Shown one piece after another: positions 34,894 through 44,601 of a DNA stretch of 64,000 nucleotides. The position numbers and the translations under genes are program-made. How positions within the stretch are numbered: position 1 is the stretch's first letter; every line of letters begins with the position of its first letter. Source of the DNA: JBEVOS01 sp044226655 (GTDB lineage: Bacteria > Pseudomonadota > Alphaproteobacteria > Caulobacterales > Aquidulcibacteraceae); contig JBGAGO010000001.1 in NCBI GenBank assembly GCA_044226655.1, forward strand, positions 682,001-746,000. The letters run 5' to 3'. The notes beneath the pieces were generated by a model. It was not told the DNA's origin and made no database searches. It was given only the letters and a program-made list of their open reading frames with translations.

Positions 34894-37800
34894 TTAGCGC
34901 GCCGTCACCTCCATCACGTTGTCATCCGCGTCGCGGTCGATGCGCTTGTTGTAAGGATCGATGCCGGCAAAGCGCGGCTGGCGATCGACGACGAGATCGA
35001 GCGTTTGGCTGCCCGAATGTATCGGGCGGCGCACGAACGAAACCACATCGCTGTGCGCGAAGGCGCCTTGGCCGGGTTCAGCCGTGAACACGCCGATTTC
35101 GAACTCCTCATCGAGCGGCGCTTCGGTCTCGCGGCCCTGGCCGTCGGCGTAGCGCTTATGCGCTTCCACGACCATGTGGACATTCCAGCGCCCATCGCTG
35201 CGCCGCGAGGTCTCCGCTGACACGACGCGCGCGTCGTAGAGCGTGATCCGTTCGAACAGATCGGTGATGAGCGCGTCATAGCGCGGGCCGGCCTCCTCAC
35301 GCAGATAGCGCACGAAATCGACCGAAGACGGATAGGGCGCAGCGTGGAACGCGTATTGCGCGATGAGGCGGCGCAGGGCGCGGTTCACGACCTCCTCGCC
35401 GACCTCGTTCTTCAGGAAATACATCACCAGCGAGCCCTTATTGTAGTGAATATAGGGCTGGTCCTCGACGCGCATGAGCGGCAATTCCTCGACCGCTTCG
35501 CCACCGCGCGCCCGCAGATAGCGATCGAGCTCGTAGCGGAGGAAGCGCCGCACCTGGTCGGGTCCGTAGAGATGCTCCATCACGAGCATGGCGGAATATT
35601 GCGCAAAGGTCTCCGACAGCATCGTGGAGCCTTGACGATCCGCCCCGATCACCTGATGCGCCCACCATTGGTGGCCGAGTTCATGCGCCGTCACATAGGT
35701 GACGATATCGATCTTGTCGGTCTCCTGCGCGGCGCTTGCGTCGTCGAAGCGCGCGATGAAGCCGATGGATTCGGAATAGGGCACGGTGTTCGCAAAGCTC
35801 TGCGCAAAATTCGCATAGCCTGGGAATTCCAGAATCCGCATTTGGTGGAATTGAAAGGGCGAAAAGCGCTCTGTGAACACATCGAAAGAGGCTTGCATGG
35901 CGCGGATCATGCGATCGACGTTGTAAGCGTGGTGTGCATCGTAATAGACGGCGAGATTGACATTGCGCCACGCGTCGCGCCGCGTTTGGTAGCGTGCCGA
36001 TTGGATCGAAAAATAGGGCATGATGGGCGCATCGGTGCGAAAGCGCGCGCTGCGCCGGCCATTCGCCGTGCGGTCGTAGACGACATAGCCGGGCGCGATG
36101 GGCGTCTGGTCGGCGTCCGTCGTCACGGTGATGTCGGCGCTCGTCCAATCCGCATCATGGGTCAGATAGTTGAAGGCGCGCGCGCTCTCATCCTCCAGGC
36201 GCGGCATGCGCAATTCCGCGGGCAGGCCGTATTTGCGCCGCTTGTTTCGATCCTGCAGCAAGCCATTGCGGTTGAAGCCGAGCGCTGGCGTGATCTCGGA
36301 ATTGTCGACGAATGTGCCGTTGAACACCACGCGTGTATTCAGATTGTTGGCGCGAAAGCCGCGCTGTTCGAAGCGCGTGGTGAAGCGAATATGGCGCTGT
36401 TCGCCGGGCTGCATGGGCGTGGACAGGCGATAAATCTGATAGGGGAAGGAGGGTGCGTGCGTCGTGAAGTCCTCCGCGAGCGTTCCGCCATCCACCGCGA
36501 CGGCGAGCCGCTCCAGGCGCCGCGGCCAGTATACGTGAATTTCCGAAAGCGGCGCGCCGGTGCGGTTTTCGATCAGATAATCGCCCCGCGTCGTTGCGCT
36601 GAGCGCGCGCGGGTGAAGCTCAACATCAAGCGTTGCGGCGACGACTTTCGGGCGCGGTGTGTTTTCGTAACGCAACAGCGCGCGTTCCAAATCCGCCGTC
36701 CACTGCTCCGTCGCGAGATGGCCTTCATACGCGTTGAGCACGTTGGTGTTGTAGAAGATGTAGCCGCCGGCGCCGATGACGCCGGCGAGGAGCGCTGCGG
36801 CCGCCAGACCCGCGCCGCCGCCCAACGCCCGGCCCATGGCGCCGAGGCGCGGGCGTAAGCGCGTCTCCGCCCCGCGCCGCCACAACAGATAGGCGGCCAG
36901 CACGAACAGGAACGCGAACAGCGTCCAGTAGAGCGTGAACCACGCAACGCCGATCGCGAAATGGCCCGCGCCGTTCATGTCCGACAGCGGCATGTCGGGC
37001 GTAGAACCGTATTGGTAGAGCGGGTGATCGAAGCCCAGATTGTTGAGCGTGATCGTGGAGACCAGATAGAGCCCCATGATCGCCCAGCCGATGAATTTAT
37101 GCGGCGCCAGCGTCTGCGCGAGGATGGAGAGCGTCGCGATCTGAAACGCGAAAAACAGCGACGGCAAGACGTACCAGACGAGATAGAGCTGCGGCTCGAA
37201 ATTGAAATAGCCCTTCAGCGCCTGCACCAGCATGCCCGTGGCGGCGCTGACAAGAATGGCGAACGCAAGCACGGCCGTGATCGCCAGCACTTTCGGCAGC
37301 GCGAAGGTCCAATTCTCCGCCGGCGTCGCATCAACGATTTCGTGCACGCGCCGTTCGCGGTCGCGCCAGACGAGTTCGCCGCCGTAATAGATCGCTATGA
37401 TGATGGGGATGATGCTGAACGAGCCTGTGAGCTGTTTCACCATCAGCAGAGTCACGGGATAGACCGGCACGCCGTAGATTTCATCGACGAACCAGAGCGC
37501 ACCCATCGCGTTGATCAGGCCCAGCGCCATCAGCACGACGAAGGCGGGGCTGCGCAGAACATAGGCGAATTCGAATCGCGCCCGCTCCAAAGCCTGGCGC
37601 CATTGCGCGGCGAGGCCGAACTCGCGGCGCGCCTTGGGCGGCGCGGCGAGGGCGCGCGCGGCATCGTCCTCGCCAGGTTTGCTTTTGCGGCGCTTCGGCG
37701 TGCGCTCCTCGAATCGGAAGAGCCAATAGGCCGCGGCGAGAGAGAGGAGGGCGACGCCGCCCCAGATCGCGCGGTTCAGCAGGAACAATTCGCCAAGCGG

Positions 37801-38496
37801 CGGCAGGCGGGTGTTACGGTCCGAAGCTGTCCAGTATTTCGTCTGTTCGTAGATCGCGCCGAGACCGAACGGCTCAAGCAAGGCGACGGGCCGCTCGAAT
37901 TCCGGCCGGCTGAACACGCCGGCAAGCACGAGATAAAGCACCATGAAGCCAATCAGGCCCACATAGGTCGCGAGCATGGAGCGCGTGACCGTGGCCAACG
38001 CGAAGAACATCGCCGCGCACAGAAACAAAGTCGGCGCCGCGATGACGAAGAAACCGTAGGCATAATGCATCGGCACGAAAGGGCCGAGACGTTCGGGATC
38101 GAGCCACGGCATGAAGCTGCCGATGATCATCGCCAGCGGGATCGAGCTGATCGCAACGAGGCTGGCCGCGAACGCGCCGAGGAAGCGGCCGTAAAGATAG
38201 TCGAATTTGCTGATGCGCGTGGCCCGCAGAATCGGGCCGAAGCGCGTTTCGTCATCGCGCACGATGACGTTCGCCACGAAGGCGACGACCACGAATTGCG
38301 CGAAGATCGCCAAGGTGCCCATGGTCTCGCCGATGGCGTGCGGGCTGTTCACATTGGCGTTGCCGCGCGAGCCGATCTGCACGGTGTCGACCGTGACGCT
38401 TGCAAAGGTCAGCAGAAAGAAGATCGCGAAGGACACCCAGAGGACGGGGTTCTTGAGCTGATAGCGCAGCTCAAACGCGGCGACGTTCCAGAACAT
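34894..38496 (-). CDS. ABC-2 permease fused to M1-like zinc peptidase
   Basis: A 1200-residue fusion. Residues 1 to about 560 hold two ABC-2-type permease blocks, each with several TM helices, separated by a charged linker (TPKRRKSKPGEDD). Residues from about 600 form an M1-like gluzincin domain with HELGH at 938-942, Glu962 in LSETFAQY, and a later YNKGSLVMYF. Two departures from classical M1 are visible: 19 rather than 18 residues separate His942 and Glu962, and the GxMEN aminopeptidase loop is absent (FANTVPY at 901-907). The start overlaps the stop of the ATPase gene (ATGA). The cargo is unknown. Confidence 0.92.
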   Translation of the reverse strand: MFWNVAAFELRYQLKNPVLWVSFAIFFLLTFASVTVDTVQIGSRGNANVNSPHAIGETMGTLAIFAQFVVVAFVANVIVRDDETRFGPILRATRISKFDYLYGRFLGAFAASLVAISSIPLAMIIGSFMPWLDPERLGPFVPMHYAYGFFVIAAPTLFLCAAMFFALATVTRSMLATYVGLIGFMVLYLVLAGVFSRPEFERPVALLEPFGLGAIYEQTKYWTASDRNTRLPPLGELFLLNRAIWGGVALLSLAAAYWLFRFEERTPKRRKSKPGEDDAARALAAPPKARREFGLAAQWRQALERARFEFAYVLRSPAFVVLMALGLINAMGALWFVDEIYGVPVYPVTLLMVKQLTGSFSIIPIIIAIYYGGELVWRDRERRVHEIVDATPAENWTFALPKVLAITAVLAFAILVSAATGMLVQALKGYFNFEPQLYLVWYVLPSLFFAFQIATLSILAQTLAPHKFIGWAIMGLYLVSTITLNNLGFDHPLYQYGSTPDMPLSDMNGAGHFAIGVAWFTLYWTLFAFLFVLAAYLLWRRGAETRLRPRLGAMGRALGGGAGLAAAALLAGVIGAGGYIFYNTNVLNAYEGHLATEQWTADLERALLRYENTPRPKVVAATLDVELHPRALSATTRGDYLIENRTGAPLSEIHVYWPRRLERLAVAVDGGTLAEDFTTHAPSFPYQIYRLSTPMQPGEQRHIRFTTRFEQRGFRANNLNTRVVFNGTFVDNSEITPALGFNRNGLLQDRNKRRKYGLPAELRMPRLEDESARAFNYLTHDADWTSADITVTTDADQTPIAPGYVVYDRTANGRRSARFRTDAPIMPYFSIQSARYQTRRDAWRNVNLAVYYDAHHAYNVDRMIRAMQASFDVFTERFSPFQFHQMRILEFPGYANFAQSFANTVPYSESIGFIARFDDASAAQETDKIDIVTYVTAHELGHQWWAHQVIGADRQGSTMLSETFAQYSAMLVMEHLYGPDQVRRFLRYELDRYLRARGGEAVEELPLMRVEDQPYIHYNKGSLVMYFLKNEVGEEVVNRALRRLIAQYAFHAAPYPSSVDFVRYLREEAGPRYDALITDLFERITLYDARVVSAETSRRSDGRWNVHMVVEAHKRYADGQGRETEAPLDEEFEIGVFTAEPGQGAFAHSDVVSFVRRPIHSGSQTLDLVVDRQPRFAGIDPYNKRIDRDADDNVMEVTAR

Positions 38497-39374
38497 CAGG
38501 CCGCCTCGCGCTGTGCGGCCAGCGTCGAGAAATAGACATCCTCAAGCCCGCCTTCGACAGCCGTGAAATCGGCGCCGGGCGAAGAATCGGCCAGCACGTG
38601 GACGATCGTTGCGCCGCTGACGAGCCGTTCGGAGATCACCTGATGGCCGGCGCGCACGGCTTCGAGATCGGCGCGCTGCACCGATTTGCGCCATACACGG
38701 CCGCGCAATTCCTGCGTCAGCGCATCCGGCGCGCCCTCGCGAACCACCGCTCCGCCGGCGAGGATCGCCATGCGGCTGCACAATTGCGCGACGTCTTCGA
38801 CGATGTGCGTGGAAAGGATGACGACGACATCGTCCGCGATGCCGGCGAGCAGATTGAGAAAGCGGTTGCGCTCTTCTGGATCGAGCCCGGCGGTCGGTTC
38901 ATCGACGATGACGAGCTTGGGATCGCCGATCAGCGCCTGGGCGATGCCGAAGCGCTGGCGCATGCCGCCTGAAAAACCGGCCACAGCCCGCTTGCGATGC
39001 GGCCACAGATTCACCTGCTGCAACAGCGCATGCACGACATCACGGCGTTCGCGCGCGTGCGAAAGCCCTTTGAGGATGGCGAGGTGATCCAGCAGCGCCT
39101 CGGCCGAAACGCGTGGATAGACGCCGAAATCCTGCGGCAGATAGCCCAGCGTGCGCCGCACGGCGCCGGGCTCCTTCAAAATGTCGACGCCGTCGAACGT
39201 CACCGCGCCCGATGTCGGCGCCTGCAGCGTCGCCACGATGCGCATCAGCGTGGACTTGCCCGCGCCATTTGGGCCCAAGAGCCCGAACATGCCCTTTGAA
39301 ATATCCAAAGAGACATCGTTGAGGGCGGTGACGCCGTTGGCGTACCGGTGCGTCAATCCGCGAATGGACAGCAT
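38496..39374 (-). CDS. ABC transporter ATP-binding protein (ABC-2 exporter type)
   Basis: A 292-residue ATPase partner of the permease-peptidase fusion. Walker A GPNGAGKS lies at about 34-41, the signature is FSGGMRQR and Walker B is VIVDEPTAGLD. The C-terminal extension after VVREGAPDALTQEL is typical of CcmA/NatA-like exporters. AGGGGAA lies before the ATG. The gene overlaps the fusion gene, so both subunits are made together. Confidence 0.93.
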   Translation of the reverse strand: MLSIRGLTHRYANGVTALNDVSLDISKGMFGLLGPNGAGKSTLMRIVATLQAPTSGAVTFDGVDILKEPGAVRRTLGYLPQDFGVYPRVSAEALLDHLAILKGLSHARERRDVVHALLQQVNLWPHRKRAVAGFSGGMRQRFGIAQALIGDPKLVIVDEPTAGLDPEERNRFLNLLAGIADDVVVILSTHIVEDVAQLCSRMAILAGGAVVREGAPDALTQELRGRVWRKSVQRADLEAVRAGHQVISERLVSGATIVHVLADSSPGADFTAVEGGLEDVYFSTLAAQREAA

Positions 39375-39476
39375 GTATTTCCCCTGCGCTGCGCCAATGG
39401 AGGATGCGGCTGCGGCGGCGATTGGATGCGGAGCGTAGGCGGGGGAGGCGGCGCGGGCAATTCCGCGGCGGCGCGA

Positions 39477-40445
39477 TTACGCGCCCTGGGTCGGCGGATT
39501 GAGCGCGCCGATGACGCCCAGCAGCCAGCTCAAGCCGGCATCGTGCGCGCGGTTGCGCGCGTAGAGGACGCCGATCTCCGGCGTCGGCGTGGCGTGCGGC
39601 GGCGTCAGGATCTGCAGGCCTTCCGGCGCCATCGCCTCGGCGAAGCGGCGCAAGGTCAGCGTCACCGCGTTCGAGCCGCGCACAATCGCCAAGGCGTGCG
39701 CGATGTCTGAAACGATTGTCAGCGCCCGTTGCGCCGGCATGGATCGTTCGACCGCCGTCTCATAGGCATTGCGCAATTCGGAGCCTTCATCGAAGAAACG
39801 CCGCGCTTCGACGTATTCTTCCGCCAGGATCGGCCGGAACCGATCCATGACGACATGTTGCGCCTGCATCAGCATGTCCATCGTCAGCGGGTCGCGAATG
39901 AAGGGGTGATCGCGCCGCGCGGCCCAGGCGAGCTGCTCGCGCCCGCACGCCATCCAATCCAAGCGCGGGCTCTTCAACGCCTCCATGCCGAAGCCGAGAT
40001 CGACGCGGCCCTGTTCGATGTCGTCGATGAAGCGCGGTTCGTTGAGCGACAGACGCAGCCGCAAGCCGGGCGCCGCCACGCGGATATGCTCGATGACGGG
40101 CGGCAGCAGGACGGCGGCTGAGTAGGAGCCCGCCGCCACGACGAATTCGCGATCCGTCCGTGCGGGATCGAAATCCTGCTGGGCGGTCGCCTCGCGCAAT
40201 TGCGCCAAAGCCGGCTCGGCGCGGCGGCCCACTTCCAGGGCGTAGGGCGTGGGGGCCAGCAGCCCGCCACGCCGCTCGAACAGCGGGTCGCCCAGGGATT
40301 CACGCAGCCGCCCGAGGGCATGGGATACCGCAGACGGCGTCAGCGCGAGGTCAGCGGCCGCTCCAGTGACGCTGCGCCGCTCCAGCAGGGCCAGCAGCAC
40401 TCGGAACAGGTTCAAGTCCAGCGATCTAAATTGAATGGTGCTCAT
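39477..40445 (-). CDS. LysR-family transcriptional regulator
   Basis: A 322-residue LysR regulator. The winged HTH spans about residues 6-65 with LTPSAVSHALGRLRESLGDPLFERR; an effector-binding domain follows. It is divergent from the EmrA-EmrB-NodT operon, 100 bp away, the usual arrangement for a LysR protein controlling its neighbour. Two inverted repeats in the gap are candidate sites. The inducing ligand is unknown. Confidence 0.93.
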   Translation of the reverse strand: MSTIQFRSLDLNLFRVLLALLERRSVTGAAADLALTPSAVSHALGRLRESLGDPLFERRGGLLAPTPYALEVGRRAEPALAQLREATAQQDFDPARTDREFVVAAGSYSAAVLLPPVIEHIRVAAPGLRLRLSLNEPRFIDDIEQGRVDLGFGMEALKSPRLDWMACGREQLAWAARRDHPFIRDPLTMDMLMQAQHVVMDRFRPILAEEYVEARRFFDEGSELRNAYETAVERSMPAQRALTIVSDIAHALAIVRGSNAVTLTLRRFAEAMAPEGLQILTPPHATPTPEIGVLYARNRAHDAGLSWLLGVIGALNPPTQGA

Positions 40446-40493
40446 TTTGCGAATGCAAACATCTCATTTCGTTCACATAGGATGTCAACCTAT
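40446..40493. promoter_or_regulatory. candidate LysR sites in divergent promoter
   Basis: Within the 100-bp lysR-emrA gap, TTTGC-gaat-GCAAA (40446-40459) abuts the lysR start and ATAGG-atgtcaa-CCTAT (40477-40493) lies nearer the pump genes. Both are perfect inverted repeats, AT-richer than the surroundings. Two sites in this layout fit autoregulation plus activation, but the assignment is inferred. Confidence 0.5.
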
Positions 40494-40545
40494 CTTTGGG
40501 ATAGTTGGATGATCGCGCGGGCGCGGCGCCGGCAGGATTTACGAA

Positions 40546-41664
40546 ATGGACGGGTCTACTTTCGCGCGCGAGGTCCGCACGCGGTCACGGAATATGGCGG
40601 AGGCCGTGATCCAGCGCGTGCGCGCCGCGGACCGGCGCCGGCTGGCGCTGATGATCGGGCCGCCCGTGGTCGCGCTGATCGCGGTCGTGGCATGGCTGAT
40701 CGCCAATGCGGGCTATGTGTCGACCGATGACGCCACCGTCGCCGCCGCGCGCGCGCCGGTGAGTTCGAGCGTGCGCGGCCGCGTCATCGAAGTGCTGGTT
40801 CAGGAAAACCAGCACGTGCATGCGGGCGATGTGCTGTTCCGTCTCGACGCCTCCGATTTCGAAACCGCAGCGTCGCAGGCTCAGGCCAAGCTCGCCTCGG
40901 CGCGCTTGCAAGTCGCGGCTTTGCGCGCGGCTTATGGCCAAGCGATCGCCGATCGCAGCGCCGCGCAAAGCTCGGCCGATCACGCGCGCCGCGAATTGGC
41001 GCGCCAGCACAATCTGTTCAATGCCGGCATCGCCTCGCGGCGAGACGTGGATGACGCCGAAAACGCCGCCACTGTCGCCGCGCGCCAGGCGGCCGCTTCC
41101 GCGCAAGCCCAATCCACCGCGCTCGCGAATTTGGGCGGCTCGGCCAACATCGCGGTCGATCGCCATCCGCTCGTGATGCAGGCGCAGGCCGAGTTCGATC
41201 AGGCGCGCAGCGATTTGGGCCATACCGAGGTGCGCGCGCTGACCGACGGCGTCGTCGCGCGCGTCTCCCAATTGCAGGTCGGCTCCTACGTTCAGCCGGC
41301 GCAGACAGTGTTCTGGCTGATCTCGGGCCAGCCCTGGATCGATGCGGCGTTCAAGGAAAATCAGCTGGCCAAGCTCGCGCCCAACCAGCCGGTCGAGGTG
41401 CGCATCGATGCGTTTCCCAACCGCGTCTTCCACGCCCATGTGCAGAGCTTCGCACCCGGCACGGGCTCGAGCTTCTCGATCCTTCCGGCCGAAAACGCGA
41501 CGGGCAATTGGGTGCGCGTTGTGCAGCGTCTGAACGTGCACATCGTGTTCGATGAATTGCCGCCGGACGCGGCGCTCGCCGTTGGCCTGAGCGCGCGCGT
41601 GCGCGTCAACACCAACCATGTCGCGGCGACGCCTCAAGCGGAGCTGCGCGGCCGCGAATCGTGA
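40546..41664 (+). CDS. HlyD/EmrA-family periplasmic adaptor (system 1)
   Basis: A 372-residue membrane-fusion protein of a tripartite efflux pump. One N-terminal TM helix (about 36-54) is followed by YVSTDDATV, the usual start of the barrel and lipoyl region. A long alpha-hairpin rich in Ala and Gln (about 105-200) and a beta-barrel with GSSFSILPAENATGNWVRVVQR follow. A CAGGA site precedes the ATG. Its stop overlaps the GTG of the transporter gene. Confidence 0.92.
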   Translation: MDGSTFAREVRTRSRNMAEAVIQRVRAADRRRLALMIGPPVVALIAVVAWLIANAGYVSTDDATVAAARAPVSSSVRGRVIEVLVQENQHVHAGDVLFRLDASDFETAASQAQAKLASARLQVAALRAAYGQAIADRSAAQSSADHARRELARQHNLFNAGIASRRDVDDAENAATVAARQAAASAQAQSTALANLGGSANIAVDRHPLVMQAQAEFDQARSDLGHTEVRALTDGVVARVSQLQVGSYVQPAQTVFWLISGQPWIDAAFKENQLAKLAPNQPVEVRIDAFPNRVFHAHVQSFAPGTGSSFSILPAENATGNWVRVVQRLNVHIVFDELPPDAALAVGLSARVRVNTNHVAATPQAELRGRES

Positions 41665-43163
41665 GCGACGAGGCGATGGCGCCGGCGCAGCGCGCGCTGG
41701 TCACGACCGCGCTGATCCTGGCCACCATCCTCTCGGCCGTGGCCTCGACGATCGCGAACGTCGTGCTGCCGCAGATCAGAGCCAGCACCGGCGCGGCGCA
41801 GGATCAAGTCTCCTGGGTGCTGACCTCGTTCATTCTCGCCGGCGTGATCGCGACGCCGACGATCGGATGGCTGGAAGGCCAGTTCGGCCGCCGCCGCGTG
41901 CTGCTCGGCGCCATCATCGGGTACGCGATTTCGTCCGTGCTGTGCGGCGTGGCCAACAACATTTACGAGCTGGTTCTGTTTCGGGTTCTGCAAGGCGCAT
42001 TCGGCGCCATGTTCATCCCGATGTCGCAGGCGATCCTGCTCGACATCAACCCGCCGCATAAGCACGGCCAGGCCATGTCGATCTGGGGCATGGGCGCGGT
42101 CGTCGGCCCGATCGTCGGCCCGGTGCTCGGCGGCTGGCTGACCGACAATCTGAGCTGGCGCTGGGTGTTCTTCATGAATTTGCCCGTCGCCATCGTGGCG
42201 TTCTTTCTGATCAGCGCGTCGATGCCTGACCGCGAGATTGCGGAACGCAAAAAATTCGATGGGCTGGGCTTCGGTTTGCTAGCCTTGGGCCTGGCCTCGC
42301 TGCAAATCCTGCTCGATCGCGGCCCGAGTCAGGAATGGTTTGCGGCGCCGGAGATCTGGATCGAGCTCACGCTGTGCGTGCTGGGGTTTTACCTGTTCGC
42401 GGTTCACATCTCGACAGCGCGGGCGCCGCTGTTCGACCGCGAAATCATGGGCGACCGCAATTTCCAGATCGCGGCGCTGATGATCGTGTTCATCGGCGTG
42501 CTGATGTTCGCGGGCATGGCGGTGCTGCCGACCTTGCTGCAAAGCCTGCTCGGCTATCCCGTGCTGCATACAGGGCTGGTGCAGATGCCGCGCGGATTGG
42601 GTTCGCTCGTGTCGATGTTCCTCGTTGGCCGGCTTGTCGGCCGCGTCGACAACCGGCTCATCGTGCTCACCGGCATCGGTTTTACGACCTGGTCCTATTT
42701 CGAGATGTCGCATTTCTCGCTGCAGATGGATGAGGGCCTAGTGCTGCTCTCAGGCTTCCTGCAGGGCCTCGGCATCGGCCTCATCTTCGTGCCGCTCTCG
42801 GCCTTGGCGTTCACCACCGTCGCGCCGGCCATGCGCACGGAAGCCGCCTCTCTGTTCACGCTGATCCGCAACACCGGCAGCAGCGTTGGCATTTCCATGG
42901 TCGGCGCGCTGCAGATTTTCAATTCGAAGATCGTGCAATCGCGCCTGCTCGAGGACGCGACGCCGGACAATCCAAATGTCGTCGCACAGGGCGTCGATAT
43001 GAGCACGGCGCAGGGCTTGGAAAATCTGGCGCGCGGCGTAGCGCGCCAAGCCTCTATGGTCGCCTATATCGACAGTTTCTACCTTCTCTTCTGGATGTGC
43101 ATCTGCATCGCGCCTTTGGTGCTGTTGCTGCGCACACGCGCAAGGCCTCCCGTCTATGCTTGA
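41661..43163 (+). CDS. MFS drug efflux transporter, DHA2/EmrB family (system 1)
   Basis: A 500-residue, 14-TM proton-driven exporter. WLEGQFGRRRVLL is the loop 2-3 motif and VVGPIVGPVLGGWL is the antiporter motif C. Its GTG start overlaps the adaptor stop, and the next gene starts inside its last codons, so the three proteins form one pump. The substrate is unknown; relatives export hydrophobic drugs, bile salts or phenolics. Confidence 0.93.
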   Translation: MSDEAMAPAQRALVTTALILATILSAVASTIANVVLPQIRASTGAAQDQVSWVLTSFILAGVIATPTIGWLEGQFGRRRVLLGAIIGYAISSVLCGVANNIYELVLFRVLQGAFGAMFIPMSQAILLDINPPHKHGQAMSIWGMGAVVGPIVGPVLGGWLTDNLSWRWVFFMNLPVAIVAFFLISASMPDREIAERKKFDGLGFGLLALGLASLQILLDRGPSQEWFAAPEIWIELTLCVLGFYLFAVHISTARAPLFDREIMGDRNFQIAALMIVFIGVLMFAGMAVLPTLLQSLLGYPVLHTGLVQMPRGLGSLVSMFLVGRLVGRVDNRLIVLTGIGFTTWSYFEMSHFSLQMDEGLVLLSGFLQGLGIGLIFVPLSALAFTTVAPAMRTEAASLFTLIRNTGSSVGISMVGALQIFNSKIVQSRLLEDATPDNPNVVAQGVDMSTAQGLENLARGVARQASMVAYIDSFYLLFWMCICIAPLVLLLRTRARPPVYA

Positions 43164-44601
43164 TTTCCGTTCTTTGCTTTTGCGCAGCGCGGCCCTGGTT
43201 GCGCTGACGATGGCGAGCGCCTGCGTCACCGTCGGCCCCGATTTCCAGCGTCCCGACGCGCCGTCCGCCGCGAGCTATGCGATGCAGGGCGATTCGCCGA
43301 TGGCGCCATCGGTCTCGCTCACGCCCAATGCCGCGCCTGCGCAGTGGTGGCGCGCCTTCGGCTCGCAGGAGATCGACGCGCTGGTCGATCGCGCGCTGGC
43401 GCACAATTACACGCTCGCCGCCGCCGACGCGGCGCTGCTACAGGCCCAATCGGACGCCAGCGCCGCGCGCGGGGAGGCCGGCCCGCGCCTCGATGGCAGC
43501 AGCAGCGTACAGCGCCAGCGCATCAACACGGCCGCCTTCGGTTTCACGGGATTTCCCAGCCCCACGATCTCGCTCTATTCGGTCGGCACCAGCGCTTCGT
43601 TCGATCTGGACATATTCGGCGGCCAGCGTCGCCGCATCGAAAGCGCCGAGGCGCGCGCCCAGGCGGAAGCGGCGCGCACTGATGCGGCCTATCTCACGCT
43701 GTCCGGCGATGTCGTGACGCGCGCGATCGAAATTGCGTCGCTACGTGCGCAGATCGCGGCGCTGGAAGGCGTGGTGGCCGATGATCAGCGCACACTCGAT
43801 ATGATCCAGCGCGCGATCGACGCCGGCGGTTCGCCGCGCGCCGCGGCCAATCCTGCCGAAGCGCAGCTCGCGGAAGATCAGGCGCGGCTTCCGCCTTTGC
43901 GCCTGCGTCTTGCGCAAGCGCGCCATGGGCTCGCGCTGCTCGTCGGCGCTGCGCCGTCCGATTTCGAAGCGCCGGATGTCGATCTGTCGTCAATCGCGCT
44001 GCCGGCGAGCGTGCCTGTCGCGGTGCCGTCGGAGCTGGTGCGCCGGCGTCCGGACATTCTGGCCGCCGAAGCGCAATTGCACGCGGCGACCGCCGATGTC
44101 GGCGTGGCGACCGCGGCGCTCTATCCGCATCTCTCACTCGGCGCTGCGTTCACGCTCACCACGATGAAGCCGGAAGACGTGTTCAACTATGAAAGCAGCG
44201 GCTGGAATGTCGGCCCGTCGCTGACGGCGCCGCTGTTCCATGGCGGTGCGCTGCGGGCGGAGCGGCGGGGCGCGGAGGCTGCGCGCCAAGCCGCCATGGC
44301 GCGCTATCAGCAGACGGTGCTGACGGCGTTCGTGCAGGTCTCGGATTTGATGGAGGCGATCGCGCAGGATCAGGCGCTGGTCGAAGCGCAGGGCAGGGCG
44401 GTGGCGACGGCGCAGGAAAATGCGCGCTTGGCCAATCTCTCGTTCGAGAACGGCGCGGGCTCTTTGCTGTCCGTGATCGATGCGCAGCGTCAGGCGCAAC
44501 GCGCGCGCCTGGCGGCCATCGAAGCGGACGCGCAATTGCGGCGCGATCTGGCGGCCCTGTTCGTCGCGACGGCCTCCGATTGGCGCGCCGCGGCGCCGTG
44601 A
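43156..44601 (+). CDS. NodT-family outer-membrane efflux lipoprotein (system 1)
   Basis: A 481-residue TolC-like trimeric channel. The signal peptide is followed by a lipobox-like ASAC and VGPDFQRP, the standard NodT/OprM N-terminus. Two OEP repeats follow, with WWRAFGSQEIDALVDRAL, RRRPDILAAEAQLHAATADVG and a late GAGSLLSVIDAQR. The start overlaps the EmrB stop by eight bases. Its TGA abuts the stop of the convergent system-2 transporter in TGATCA. Confidence 0.92.
   Translation: MLDFRSLLLRSAALVALTMASACVTVGPDFQRPDAPSAASYAMQGDSPMAPSVSLTPNAAPAQWWRAFGSQEIDALVDRALAHNYTLAAADAALLQAQSDASAARGEAGPRLDGSSSVQRQRINTAAFGFTGFPSPTISLYSVGTSASFDLDIFGGQRRRIESAEARAQAEAARTDAAYLTLSGDVVTRAIEIASLRAQIAALEGVVADDQRTLDMIQRAIDAGGSPRAAANPAEAQLAEDQARLPPLRLRLAQARHGLALLVGAAPSDFEAPDVDLSSIALPASVPVAVPSELVRRRPDILAAEAQLHAATADVGVATAALYPHLSLGAAFTLTTMKPEDVFNYESSGWNVGPSLTAPLFHGGALRAERRGAEAARQAAMARYQQTVLTAFVQVSDLMEAIAQDQALVEAQGRAVATAQENARLANLSFENGAGSLLSVIDAQRQAQRARLAAIEADAQLRRDLAALFVATASDWRAAAP

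Noticed and set aside
34894..38535. Plus-strand open frames at 35344-36858 and 36961-38535 opposite the ABC-M1 gene
   Set aside because: Low-complexity Arg/Glu/His content, no recognisable fold, and the opposite strand has convincing zinc-site and TM patterns.
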